64,000 bases of DNA from assembly GCA_035911135.1 (NCBI GenBank), contig JAMHWD010000027.1, positions 1 to 64,000 of the forward strand, written 5' to 3'. This DNA is from JAMHWD01 sp035911135 (GTDB taxonomy: Bacteria > Pseudomonadota > Alphaproteobacteria > Micavibrionales > Micavibrionaceae). Made by a program: the position numbers and the translations under genes. The notes beneath the pieces were generated by a model. It worked only from the letters and a program-made list of their open reading frames with translations. It was not told where the DNA came from and searched no databases. Positions 43,521 through 52,044 of this stretch are shown piece after piece (position 1 is the stretch's first letter; every line of letters starts with the position of its first letter).

Positions 43521-44402
43521 CTATTGTTTTTTAAGATAGATATCCAGCGCATCTTGCGCGTGTTGAGGATGTTTATCACCCAAAGCCTTGATAATTATAC
43601 GTTTTTCGTCAATGCCTTCTCTGGTCAGGGCATCGCGAACTGAAAGGGCGCGCTTTAGGGAAAGGCGGCGGGCGGCATTGGGATTTTCATCAGATGCAAT
43701 GGTGCTGGCAAAGGATTCAATTTCCGCCGCAAGCGCCGGATCGCTTGTCATGGCTGGCACAAGGCTGCCCAGAATTGTTTTGAGTTCGTTACTGCTCGGC
43801 TCGCCTTCTTCCGGGCGAAGTTTAATGTGTAATGGTTTGCCTTCATCGGGCGGATTGAGGGCAATCCAGTTGCGGGCGGGGTGTTGGTTTGGTGTCTGCG
43901 TATCTGTTTTCTGAGGCGCATCAGATTCTGAAATATCAATGCTCTCCAAAATATCCTGAGCCTTCATATCAACGATATCTTGTCCCAGATCGTTCTCGGT
44001 GATATCAAGCGAAGGGAGACGCTTGGTAGGTTTTTGCGCCTCGATGCGCTTGATGGGGGATGTGGTTTGCTTCCCCGGCGTGGCTTGCTGAGCGCGAATG
44101 GTTTTTATAGCCGAAGGCGATGCGGTAAATTTATCCGGGCGACGCTTTGGCTTGGGCGGGATTTTTACGCTCGGTCTTGCGGGGGCTTTGACTTTGGGCT
44201 TTTCGATTTTCAGCTTTAAATCTTCCGGCTCCAGCTGTGGCTGATCCGGCACGCCGAACATGGGCGGAGGCGTATAGCTATCCATTTCCTTGAGGACATT
44301 GTAATCAATGACCACGTCGCTGCTATTCTGTGCATAGGCAAGGCCAGAGCCCAGCAGCCAAATAAAAACGCAGAGATTGATCGCGATGCCGCAGCGAAGC
44401 AT
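43521..44402 (-). CDS. OmpA-like C-terminal-domain protein with a Lys/Pro-rich linker
   Basis: A signal peptide (INLCVFIWLLGSGLAYAQ) is followed by a basic proline-rich linker (about 55-110; KPKVKAPARPSVKIPPKPKR). The C-terminal part (about 225-293) resembles an OmpA/MotB peptidoglycan-binding domain: IESFASTIASDENPNAARRL, then LSLKRALSVRDALTREGID and IIIKALGD. There is no outer-membrane barrel. It may bind peptidoglycan. It lies between suhB and the dsbA-like gene, on the same strand. Confidence 0.72.
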   Translation of the reverse strand: MLRCGIAINLCVFIWLLGSGLAYAQNSSDVVIDYNVLKEMDSYTPPPMFGVPDQPQLEPEDLKLKIEKPKVKAPARPSVKIPPKPKRRPDKFTASPSAIKTIRAQQATPGKQTTSPIKRIEAQKPTKRLPSLDITENDLGQDIVDMKAQDILESIDISESDAPQKTDTQTPNQHPARNWIALNPPDEGKPLHIKLRPEEGEPSSNELKTILGSLVPAMTSDPALAAEIESFASTIASDENPNAARRLSLKRALSVRDALTREGIDEKRIIIKALGDKHPQHAQDALDIYLKKQ

Positions 44403-44440
44403 AAAACCATTGCTTTGTTATGGTTTGGTAAATTAGGGCG

Positions 44441-45247
44441 TTAAATCTTTACCGCCCTTAGAACCTTTTTCATGTCCTGAAAGAAAGGTTCGTTCGAGGC
44501 GATAATATTTCCAGTCTCAAGAACGGAATTTCTATCATCATCAATATCACAGGTAAAACCGCCTGCTTCTTTGACCAGTAACATCCCGGCAGCAACATCC
44601 CATGCCTTGATATCGCGTTCCCAGAAGGCATCAATGCGGCCAGAGGCGACATAGGCCAGATCAAGCGCGGCTGCGCCGAAGCGGCGCATGGAAGCACCAA
44701 GATTTTGAATGGCGTCATATTCCTTGGCAAAGCGAGGGCCGCTGCTTTTGATGGTACGCAAGGGCGCACCGGTTGCAATCGCGGCATTCACAAAGGAATT
44801 GCGGCCTGAAACGCGCAGACGCCTGCGCTTGTGATAAGCGCCGCCGCCGCGATCGGCCGTAAACATGTCGTCCTTGATTGGGTCATAGACCAGTGCGGCG
44901 ATAATCTCATTTCCCTGTTTGAGGCCAATCGAGATGCACCAGTGCGGCAGACCGTGAAGGAAATTCGTTGTCCCATCCAGCGGGTCGATGATCCAGACGT
45001 GATCTTTATCCGCACCCTCAACGCTGCCGCTTTCTTCCATCAAGAAGCTGAAATCGGGACGTGCCTTGCGGAGTTCTTCAAAGATGATCTGTTCCGAACG
45101 CTTGTCGGCTGCGCTGACAAAATCGCCGGGGCCTTTTTGCGAGACCTGCAAATTCTCAACTTCGCCGAAATCGCGGACAAGTGATTTGGCGGCCTTTTCA
45201 GCCGCGCGGATCATGACATTCAAGTTAGGGGAGACGAGGGCAGCCAT
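44441..45247 (-). CDS. suhB: Inositol-1-monophosphatase family protein
   Basis: This is a Mg-dependent sugar phosphatase. The metal sites are visible in FLMEESGS, WIIDPLDGTTNFLHGLPH and AWDVAAGMLLVKEAGG. 268 residues. The start shares one base with the efp stop (TAATG), so translation is probably coupled. SuhB also functions in rRNA antitermination in E. coli. Confidence 0.93.
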   Translation of the reverse strand: MAALVSPNLNVMIRAAEKAAKSLVRDFGEVENLQVSQKGPGDFVSAADKRSEQIIFEELRKARPDFSFLMEESGSVEGADKDHVWIIDPLDGTTNFLHGLPHWCISIGLKQGNEIIAALVYDPIKDDMFTADRGGGAYHKRRRLRVSGRNSFVNAAIATGAPLRTIKSSGPRFAKEYDAIQNLGASMRRFGAAALDLAYVASGRIDAFWERDIKAWDVAAGMLLVKEAGGFTCDIDDDRNSVLETGNIIASNEPFFQDMKKVLRAVKI

Positions 45248-45813
45248 TAATCCTTGGCTCTTTCCACGTAGGATGCATCCTCGGTTTTTACAACAATGCG
45301 TGTGCCGCTTTCAATAAAGGGCGGAACCATAACCTTCACCCCGTTCTCTAAAATAGCGGGCTTGTATGATGTCGTGGCGGTCTGGCCTTTGACGACAGGC
45401 TCGGCCTCGACGATCGTCATTGTAACCTGATCCGGCAGGCGAACGCCAAGGGCTTCGGTTTCATACATCTCGATCTCAACCGTCATGCCTTCTTGCAGGA
45501 AGGCCGCCGGGAAGCCGATAACGTCTTTTTTCACGATGATCTGTTCGAAATTGCCCTGATGCATGAAGTTGTAATCCTCGCCATCGGCAAAAAGGAACTG
45601 GTAATCATCCTGTTCCAGACGGACGCGCTCAACGACTTCCTGTGTACGGAAGCGGACGTTGTCCTTTGATCCGGTGCGGATATCACGCATTTCAACCTGC
45701 GCCACAGATGCGCCCTTGCCGGGCTGCATGATTTCGTTTTTGACGACGACCCAAAGCTTGCCGTTATAGTCAATGACATTGCCGGCGCGCAGGTTAATTG
45801 CGTTATCTTTCAT
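45247..45813 (-). CDS. efp: Elongation factor P
   Basis: EF-P helps the ribosome form bonds at polyproline. Domain I has the modification loop MQPGKGASVAQVEMRDI, with Lys33 as the predicted target of EpmA. Domains II and III follow, with the C-terminal GTRIVVKTEDASYVERAKD. 188 residues. epmA is 36 kb away in the same window. The polyproline proteins PopZ and TolA encoded here are plausible clients. Confidence 0.96.
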   Translation of the reverse strand: MKDNAINLRAGNVIDYNGKLWVVVKNEIMQPGKGASVAQVEMRDIRTGSKDNVRFRTQEVVERVRLEQDDYQFLFADGEDYNFMHQGNFEQIIVKKDVIGFPAAFLQEGMTVEIEMYETEALGVRLPDQVTMTIVEAEPVVKGQTATTSYKPAILENGVKVMVPPFIESGTRIVVKTEDASYVERAKD

Positions 45814-45832
45814 AGCTTAAATTCCTATAAGG

Positions 45833-46351
45833 TTATTGCTTCTGGCTTTGCAGCATGGCTGCACCAAAACGCTCAAGTGAGGTTTTTACTTCGTTATCGC
45901 TTATGGAATCAAGGGTTTGTTGCAGATAATTTTGATCTATCTCGCTCAAAGGCTGTTCCAATGGCCGGCGCTTTCGCTTCTGGCTGTTGGCAGGGACGGT
46001 TACAAATTTGATGGCAGTGATCCATTTTTCCCCGAAAATCGTGTTGATCCTCTCCAATATAACGTCAATCTGGTAATGCAGACGCGTGGCATGGGCCGAT
46101 GTGGTCGCGATTTCCAGAACGGCTTCGGGCTTTTTTTTCTGATCCTTGTGCGGGCGGTATTTCAGGGCAGCCGGCTGCGCCTTGCCAGCGAGGTCCGCGC
46201 CCACTATATCTGGCCAGTGCGTAGCAATCCGCCCCAGCGCAATATATTTGCGGCTGAAGGTCTCTTTCGAGACAGAGGCTACGGAATCGGACAGGCGGCG
46301 CATTCGAAGTGCTTTTGGACTTTGAAGTTTTTTACAGTATCGTACATCCAT
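45833..46351 (-). CDS. DUF721/DciA-like protein
   Basis: This is a small basic protein; DciA members load the replicative helicase where DnaC is absent. The conserved core is YIALGRIATHWPDIVGADLA, followed by AVLEIATTSAHATRLHYQID. The C-terminus is helical. From ATG 46351 it has 172 residues; ATG 46303 (MRRLSDSV) is equally plausible and matches the family start better. At 46349-46352 the palindrome CCATGG (46348-46353 region) gives ATG on both strands, so the 46351 start overlaps the divergent mutY start by two bases. Neither start has a clear ribosome-binding site. Confidence 0.78.
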   Translation of the reverse strand: MDVRYCKKLQSPKALRMRRLSDSVASVSKETFSRKYIALGRIATHWPDIVGADLAGKAQPAALKYRPHKDQKKKPEAVLEIATTSAHATRLHYQIDVILERINTIFGEKWITAIKFVTVPANSQKRKRRPLEQPLSEIDQNYLQQTLDSISDNEVKTSLERFGAAMLQSQKQ

Positions 46352-47429
46352 GGCAAAAACACAAAATTTGTTCAAGCTTTCTCCGCGCAAGGCCTGTGAA
46401 TTGCGGGGAAAAATGCTCGGCTGGTACGATGCAAATGCGCGTGTAATTCCATGGCGCGCACCGCCCGGCATGCCTGCGCCGGATCCGTATCATGTCTGGC
46501 TGTCCGAGATTATGTGCCAGCAAACCACTGTGACCGCCGTTATCCCTTATTTCCTGAAATTCACCGCTCGCTGGCCGCGGGTCTTTGATCTCGCCTCGGC
46601 GGAAAAGGAAGATGTCATGGCGGCATGGGCGGGTCTTGGATACTACGCGAGGGCGCGTAATCTTCTGGCCTGTGCCAGAATAATTGCCAATGAGCGGGAC
46701 GGCATATTCCCGGACACGGCCGCAGAGCTTAAAAAATTGCCCGGCATCGGTGATTATACAGCCACCGCGATCGCCGCTATTGCCTTTGACGGGCATGACG
46801 CGGTCGTGGATGGTAATATAGAACGCATTGCTGCGCGGTATTTTGAAATTTCGGACCCTTTGCCGCGCTCAAAGCCGCTTTTGAAGCAGGCTGCGGCATT
46901 GTTATTTGAAGGCAGCGCAGCGCGCACTGGCGATTTCGCGCAAAGTCTTATGGATCTGGGCGCTGGCATCTGCACGCCGCGCAGCCCCAAATGCACGATC
47001 TGTCCCATTGCCAAAGACTGCGCGGCGCGCAAATCCGGCACGCCTGAAAAACTACCGGCCCGTATCAAGGATAAATCCAAGCCCCAGCGTCATGGTTATG
47101 TTTACTGGATCGAGGACGGGCAGGGCAATGTGTTGCTGGAGCGCCGCCCGGAAAGCGTCATGATGGGCGGTATGCTGGGGCTGCCGGGATCGGAATGGGT
47201 GGATCTTGATACTGCCCCGGATCGCCCGGCCTTCATAAACACGGTCAATATGCCGGTGAAGGAACGCGTTCTGCATTCCTTTACACATTTTGATCTGTCG
47301 CTTCAGATCATGCGGGGGGAAGTCCGCATTAATAATGTTCCGGAAAATTATTTCTGGCATGTCATTAATGATTTTGATTCTCGCTCAATGCCTACTGTTT
47401 TCCGTAAGGCATGGAAATTAAGGCCTTAA
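46350..47429 (+). CDS. mutY: A/G-specific adenine glycosylase MutY
   Basis: MutY removes adenine opposite 8-oxoguanine. The HhH motif is LKKLPGIGDYTATAIAAIAF, followed by the catalytic Asp in AVVDGNIERI. The 4Fe-4S cluster is C-x6-C-x2-C-x5-C in CTPRSPKCTICPIAKDC. The C-terminal NUDIX-like domain recognises 8-oxoG (GNVLLERRPESVMMGGMLGL). 359 residues. Confidence 0.96.
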   Translation: MAKTQNLFKLSPRKACELRGKMLGWYDANARVIPWRAPPGMPAPDPYHVWLSEIMCQQTTVTAVIPYFLKFTARWPRVFDLASAEKEDVMAAWAGLGYYARARNLLACARIIANERDGIFPDTAAELKKLPGIGDYTATAIAAIAFDGHDAVVDGNIERIAARYFEISDPLPRSKPLLKQAAALLFEGSAARTGDFAQSLMDLGAGICTPRSPKCTICPIAKDCAARKSGTPEKLPARIKDKSKPQRHGYVYWIEDGQGNVLLERRPESVMMGGMLGLPGSEWVDLDTAPDRPAFINTVNMPVKERVLHSFTHFDLSLQIMRGEVRINNVPENYFWHVINDFDSRSMPTVFRKAWKLRP

Positions 47430-47431
47430 AA

Positions 47432-47462
47432 GCCAATAATCATAAAAGCCTTGGCCTTTTTT
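47432..47462 (+). terminator. Possible terminator after mutY
   Basis: A GCCAA/TTGGC stem with a 14-base loop is followed by C and six T. The stem is short, so confidence is moderate. Confidence 0.4.
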
Positions 47463-47473
47463 AAGGACTGATT

Positions 47474-47500
47474 TATCATTTTTATGATAGTTTAATGATA
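47474..47500 (+). promoter_or_regulatory. AT-rich dyad before the LdtR-like gene, possible operator
   Basis: TATCAT-TTTT-ATGATA (47474-47489) is a perfect dyad, and ATGATA recurs at 47495-47500. TATGAT (47483-47488) also resembles a -10 box. MarR-type proteins often bind such dyads in front of their own genes; binding here is inferred. Confidence 0.4.
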
Positions 47501-47552
47501 ACAACGTCTTGTTCGTCTTATATTTTCATCTCACCCACCCGGAGTACAGCCA

Positions 47553-48017
47553 GTGACAATCAATACACCTTATTACGAAGCCATCCAGCTGATCGAGCGG
47601 TTGCACCGCCATTTCCTCGATGTCTTGAAGGTTGAGCTGGACCGCAAAGGGATACAGGATATTAACAACGTCCAGAGCATGATCCTCTTTAATATCGGCG
47701 ATGATGAGCTGACCGTGGGTGAATTGACCATACGTGGGTATTACCTTGGTTCCAATGTTTCTTATAACGTGAAGAAGATGGTGGAAAACGGTTATCTCAT
47801 TCAGGAGCGCTCAGTCCATGACAAACGCTCGATCCGTGTGCGTCTCTCGGATAAGGGCACTGATCTCAAGCAGGCAATCTCTGACATGTTCAAGCGCCAC
47901 GAAGACAAGATCGCCGGCTCGGATATTACCGATGCTTCCCTGAACGGCCTGAATAATACGCTCAAGATGCTGGAGCGTTTCTGGGCGGGACAGACCAATT
48001 TCTCCAGCATGTATTAA
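47553..48017 (+). CDS. MarR-family regulator, LdtR-like
   Basis: This is a winged-helix regulator of 154 residues. The recognition region reads GYYLGSNVSYNVKKMVENGY and the wing SVHDKRSIRVRLSDKG. The start YYEAIQLIERLHRHFLDVLK and the overall pattern resemble LdtR, an alphaproteobacterial regulator linked to L,D-transpeptidase and stress tolerance. The start is GTG 47553, nine bases after CGGAG. A membrane protein follows after nine bases. Confidence 0.8.
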   Translation: MTINTPYYEAIQLIERLHRHFLDVLKVELDRKGIQDINNVQSMILFNIGDDELTVGELTIRGYYLGSNVSYNVKKMVENGYLIQERSVHDKRSIRVRLSDKGTDLKQAISDMFKRHEDKIAGSDITDASLNGLNNTLKMLERFWAGQTNFSSMY

Positions 48018-48026
48018 ACCGGTGTC

Positions 48027-48464
48027 ATGCGAAGGCGGCCCGGCGATAGAAAACCCAAAAGGCCCCGCACAGCGATTGCTGATATTCTGCTTATTGCCGG
48101 TATTATTATAACCGCGCTGGGTGTTATCGTCGGCTATATTATCTGCGTTGATCGCGCCGCCGAATTCCTGAACGGCTTTGGCTATCAGAATAAATGGTTT
48201 CCTGAAAAATTCGGATTTGCGTGGATGGTCAAAAATATCCCGCAACTGCTTTATGTCTGTGTCACCAAATATCTGGAGGCTTCTTTTGCCTCGGCGCTAT
48301 TTTTCCCGCTGGTGATATTGCTCGTGCCGCTGACGGATGCGATGTTTTTCAATACCTATGTGATTTTGCTGTATTGCTATGTGCCTGTTGCGCTGGGCAG
48401 CGCCTTGATTATCTGGGCCATAGTCTTTGGTGAGCGCAAGGCTCCCAGCCGCCGAAAGCGCTAG
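48027..48464 (+). CDS. Small membrane protein, 145 aa
   Basis: I do not recognise a family. A basic N-terminus (MRRRPGDRKPKRPR) precedes three likely membrane segments (about 19-41, 82-100 and 107-131; ILLIAGIIITALGVIVGYII is the first). The C-terminus is basic. By the positive-inside rule the N-terminus is cytosolic. It lies nine bases after the MarR-type gene and is probably co-transcribed. Confidence 0.7.
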   Translation: MRRRPGDRKPKRPRTAIADILLIAGIIITALGVIVGYIICVDRAAEFLNGFGYQNKWFPEKFGFAWMVKNIPQLLYVCVTKYLEASFASALFFPLVILLVPLTDAMFFNTYVILLYCYVPVALGSALIIWAIVFGERKAPSRRKR

Positions 48465-48472
48465 CAATATAC

Positions 48473-49678
48473 TTAGCCAAAAGCCTGTAATCCCGTCATC
48501 GCCCGGCCCAGTATCAGGGCGTGGACATCATGTGTCCCTTCATAGGTGTTCACGGCCTCCAGATTCACCATGTGACGGATGACGTGATATTCATCCGAAA
48601 TACCGTTCCCGCCGAGCATGTCACGGGCTGTGCGGGCGATTTCCAGCGCCTTCCCGCAATTATTGCGCTTCAGCAGCGAGATAGCCTCCGGCGCGGCGCG
48701 TCCTTCATCGCGGAGCTTGCCCAGTCGCCAGCAAGCAGTCAGCCCCAGCGTGATTTCGGTCTGCATATCGGCGAGTTTTTTCTGAATAAGCTGCTGCCCG
48801 GCAAGGGGTTTGCCGAACAAAATACGCTCCATTGTGTATTCGCGGGCCTTGTGCCAGCAGGCTTCAGCCGCGCCCATCACGCCCCAGGCAATGCCGAACC
48901 GCGCAGAATTCAGCGCCGTGAACGGTCCTTTTAGGGACGAAACTTCGGGGAAGCGGTTTTCATCCGGCACAAAAACATCGTCCATCATGATGCCGCCGGT
49001 GGGGGAGGCGCGCAGGGAAAACTTGCCCTCGATCTTTGGCGCCTCAAGGCCCTTCATGCCCTTTTCTAAAACAAAACCGCGGATCTTGCCTTCATCATCC
49101 TTGGCCCAGATCACAAATGTATCGGCGATGGGGGAATTGGTGATCCATTGCTTCGCCCCGGAAATTCGGTAACCGCCTTCGACCTTCTTGGCCCGCGTCT
49201 TCATGTCGCCGGGGTCGGATCCGCCATCTGGTTCGGTCAGGCCGAAACAGCCGACATGTTCGCCGCTGGCCAGCGGGGGGAGGTATTTCTGCTTTTGTGC
49301 CTCCGTCCCGAAAATCCAGATCGGATACATCACAAGGGATGATTGGACGGAATAGCAGGAGCGATAGGCACTATCCACGCGCTCAAGCTCCCGCGCGATC
49401 AAACCGGCGGAAACATAGGACGCCCCGGCGCAGCCATAGCCTTCGATCATGGGCCCCAGCAGGCCGAGCTTGCCCATTTCGCGCATAATTTCGCGGTCGA
49501 ATTTTTCATGGCGGTTGGCCTCGATAATGCCGGGCAGCAGGCGTTCTTGCGCGAAGTCACGGGCTGTGCGCTCGATCAGGCGCTCCTCTTCGGTCAGAAG
49601 CTCATCCAGCAAAAGTGGATCTTCCCAGTTGAATTTAACCTTGTCGTCAATTTTTCCGGTGTGATCGGCGGGGGGCAT
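48473..49678 (-). CDS. gcdH: Glutaryl-CoA dehydrogenase
   Basis: This FAD enzyme oxidises and decarboxylates glutaryl-CoA to crotonyl-CoA in lysine and tryptophan breakdown. The acyl-CoA dehydrogenase fold is complete. The signature block NTYEGTHDVHALILGRA carries the catalytic Glu and is specific to the glutaryl-CoA type. CFGLTEPDGGSDPGDMKTRA binds flavin. 401 residues from ATG 49678, which has AAGGAG eight bases upstream. Confidence 0.93.
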   Translation of the reverse strand: MPPADHTGKIDDKVKFNWEDPLLLDELLTEEERLIERTARDFAQERLLPGIIEANRHEKFDREIMREMGKLGLLGPMIEGYGCAGASYVSAGLIARELERVDSAYRSCYSVQSSLVMYPIWIFGTEAQKQKYLPPLASGEHVGCFGLTEPDGGSDPGDMKTRAKKVEGGYRISGAKQWITNSPIADTFVIWAKDDEGKIRGFVLEKGMKGLEAPKIEGKFSLRASPTGGIMMDDVFVPDENRFPEVSSLKGPFTALNSARFGIAWGVMGAAEACWHKAREYTMERILFGKPLAGQQLIQKKLADMQTEITLGLTACWRLGKLRDEGRAAPEAISLLKRNNCGKALEIARTARDMLGGNGISDEYHVIRHMVNLEAVNTYEGTHDVHALILGRAMTGLQAFG

Positions 49679-49743
49679 GGGCAAGTCTCCTTAAAAGCGA
49701 TATGATCAGGGTAGAACACTTTCATCCGCATGGAAACACTCTA

Positions 49744-49950
49744 ATGGGCAAAGAATTGCTGCAAGGCCGCGAGGTTATTATCGAATTTCACCAGATCGGG
49801 AATTTCGTGAAGGTATCAGCCATGGATACGCAAAGCCTGACGGAGATTGTCATTTCCGGCCCCGCCAGCGCCTCGGAAGGCACGCTTAAGCTGAATGCGC
49901 TCAAGCGCCTTGAATATGTGCTGAAGAAAAAAGGCCTGATCGCGGAATAG
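49744..49950 (+). CDS. DUF6898-like small protein
   Basis: This is a 68-residue protein: MGKELLQGREVIIEFHQIGN, then VKVSAMDTQSLTEIVISGP, and a C-terminal helix (LKLNALKRLEYVLKKKGLI). Small proteins of this pattern are conserved in alphaproteobacteria, and I believe they form DUF6898; the function is unknown. The first possible ATG is 49702, giving 82 residues; ATG 49744 matches the relatives better. Confidence 0.65.
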   Translation: MGKELLQGREVIIEFHQIGNFVKVSAMDTQSLTEIVISGPASASEGTLKLNALKRLEYVLKKKGLIAE

Positions 49951-49953
49951 GCC

Positions 49954-50172
49954 TTAAGCCGGTTCCAGATCGGCTACCGAGACCGTAAACTTGTTTTCAT
50001 CTTCGAGGGTGCTTACCCAAAGCATATCGCCGGGGGCTTTGGAGTCCTGAAAATGCGCAACCAATTGGCCGTGTTGCAGGGTGGAAATATCTTCTTTACC
50101 CGGCTGCTTTTGCTCGGTGGATGGGCCGGTATAGCGCATGGCGCGGTGCGGGTCGATTTCGTATTTTTTCAT
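49954..50172 (-). CDS. Hypothetical protein, 72 aa
   Basis: I do not recognise this gene. It starts MKKYEIDPHRAMRYTGPSTE and contains HGQLVAHFQDSKAPGDMLWV. It has no membrane segment. GGGAG lies eight bases before ATG 50172, so translation is likely. The longer frame to 50256 would run into the divergent rpiB promoter region. It converges with the previous gene, leaving only three bases between the stops. Confidence 0.65.
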   Translation of the reverse strand: MKKYEIDPHRAMRYTGPSTEQKQPGKEDISTLQHGQLVAHFQDSKAPGDMLWVSTLEDENKFTVSVADLEPA

Positions 50173-50267
50173 CTTTAACTCCCTTTTGTTTATTTTTGTC
50201 GCTGTTTTTATGTCTTTTATAAACGAAATTATTGCTTTTTCTGTCAAGACAAACATATAAAGGGCGC

Positions 50268-50696
50268 ATGAAACGCAAGATACTTATCGCGGCCGATCAT
50301 GGCGGCTACGGCCTCAAACAAGCCATTCAGAAGAAATTTTCGCAATTTGAGTGGATAGATCTGGGCACGAACGGCCCGGAATCGGTCGATTATCCTGATT
50401 TCGCAGGCGCGCTGGCCGCGGCTATGCAGGAAGGCAAGGCAGAGCAGGGTATTTTAGTCTGCGGCAGCGGGATCGGCATATCAATCGCCGCCAACCGCCA
50501 TAAGCATATCCGCGCGGCGCTTTGCACAGATGTTACCATGGCCCGGTTGACCCGCGCCCATAATGATGCCAACGTATTGGCCCTTGGCGAACGGATTGTC
50601 GGGCAGGAAGTAGCCTTCGACATTGTCGAGACATTTTTGAACACAGAATTTGAAGGCGGCCGGCATGAGCGCCGCGTCAATAAACTCAGCGAATAA
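50268..50696 (+). CDS. rpiB: Ribose-5-phosphate isomerase B
   Basis: RpiB interconverts ribose-5- and ribulose-5-phosphate. The start KILIAADHGGYGLKQAI and the anion-binding GILVCGSGIGISIAANRHKH are typical, with the catalytic Cys in ALCTDVTMARLTRAHND. 142 residues from ATG 50268. It precedes glyA, a common alphaproteobacterial pair. Confidence 0.95.
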   Translation: MKRKILIAADHGGYGLKQAIQKKFSQFEWIDLGTNGPESVDYPDFAGALAAAMQEGKAEQGILVCGSGIGISIAANRHKHIRAALCTDVTMARLTRAHNDANVLALGERIVGQEVAFDIVETFLNTEFEGGRHERRVNKLSE

Positions 50697-50724
50697 AAAC
50701 ATTGCAAGGAAAGGACTTGGCAAC

Positions 50725-52035
50725 ATGAGCGCAGCAGTCAAACATATCGGAAACCAGTTTGAGACATTTTTTGAAGGTCACTTGAAAGATGTGGATCCTG
50801 TTATTTATAACGCGGTGCAGGCCGAACTGACGCGCCAGCAGGATCAGATCGAACTGATTGCCAGCGAAAATATCACATCCCGCGCCGTGATCGAGGCGCA
50901 GGGCACGGTCCTGACCAATAAATACGCCGAAGGTTATCCGGGCAAGCGTTACTATCAGGGCTGCGTGAATGTTGATATCGTCGAGCAGGCCGCCATCGAC
51001 CGCGTGAAAAAGATTTTCGGCGCGGAATATGCAAACGTGCAGCCGCATTCCGGCGCGCAGGCCAATGGCGCGGTAATGTTGGCGCTGCTCCAGCCCGGCG
51101 ACACAATTTTAGGGATGAGCCTTGCCTTCGGCGGTCACCTGACCCACGGCGCGGCGCCTGCCATGTCCGGCAAGTGGTTCAACGCCGTGCAATATGGCAC
51201 GCGCAAGGAAGATGGCCTGATTGATTATGATGATGTCGAGAAAATGGCTCTGGAATGCAAGCCCAAGATGATTATCGCGGGTGCTTCAGCGTATCCCCGC
51301 GTGATCGACTGGAAACGTTTCCGCCAGATTGCCGATAAGGTTGGCGCGATACTGTTTGTTGATATGGCCCATTATGCCGGCCTGATCGCAGGCGGTTCTT
51401 ATCCGAACCCTGTGCCCCACGCCCATGTCACAACATCGACAACGCATAAAACATTGCGCGGTCCGCGCGGCGGCGTGATCCTCACCAATGATGAGGATAT
51501 CTTCAAGAAGATCCAGTCTGCCGTATTCCCCGGTCTGCAAGGCGGCCCGCTGGAGCATGTTATCGCTGGCAAGGCTGTGGCCTTTAACGAAGCCATGAAG
51601 CCTGAGTTCAAGCAATACGCTCAGGACGTTGTTACAAATGCCAAGATCCTGGCAGAAACACTGGTGTCCGGCGGTCTGGATATCGTAACAGGCGGCACGG
51701 ATTCGCATATCGTTCTGGTTGACCTGCGTCCAAAGAAACTGACTGGTAAGGCGGCCGATGATGCGCTGGAGCATGCCGGAATCACCTGCAATAAAAACGC
51801 CGTTCCCTACGACCCGGAGAAGCCTTTTGTCACATCCGGTATTCGTCTGGGCACGCCGGCCGGCACAACGCGCGGCTTTGGCCCTGCCGAGTGGAAGGAA
51901 ATCGGCAATCTGATCCTTGAGGTTCTGGATGGTCTGGTCGCCAATGGGCCGGAAGGCAATGACGGCGTTCAAAAATCCGTCAAGGCCAAGGTCAAGAAAC
52001 TCTGTGATCGATTCCCGATTTACGGGGCGATGTAA
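50725..52035 (+). CDS. glyA: Serine hydroxymethyltransferase
   Basis: GlyA converts serine and THF to glycine and methylene-THF. The pyridoxal-phosphate lysine lies in TTSTTHKTLRGPRGG. Other hallmarks are ELIASENITSRAVIEAQGT and NKYAEGYPGKRYYQGC. 436 residues from ATG 50725 with AAGGA upstream; the track frame from 50650 overlaps rpiB. It starts the glyA-nrdR-ribDE-ribBX-ribH-nusB unit. Confidence 0.97.
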   Translation: MSAAVKHIGNQFETFFEGHLKDVDPVIYNAVQAELTRQQDQIELIASENITSRAVIEAQGTVLTNKYAEGYPGKRYYQGCVNVDIVEQAAIDRVKKIFGAEYANVQPHSGAQANGAVMLALLQPGDTILGMSLAFGGHLTHGAAPAMSGKWFNAVQYGTRKEDGLIDYDDVEKMALECKPKMIIAGASAYPRVIDWKRFRQIADKVGAILFVDMAHYAGLIAGGSYPNPVPHAHVTTSTTHKTLRGPRGGVILTNDEDIFKKIQSAVFPGLQGGPLEHVIAGKAVAFNEAMKPEFKQYAQDVVTNAKILAETLVSGGLDIVTGGTDSHIVLVDLRPKKLTGKAADDALEHAGITCNKNAVPYDPEKPFVTSGIRLGTPAGTTRGFGPAEWKEIGNLILEVLDGLVANGPEGNDGVQKSVKAKVKKLCDRFPIYGAM

Positions 52036-52044
52036 GGGGCTTTT

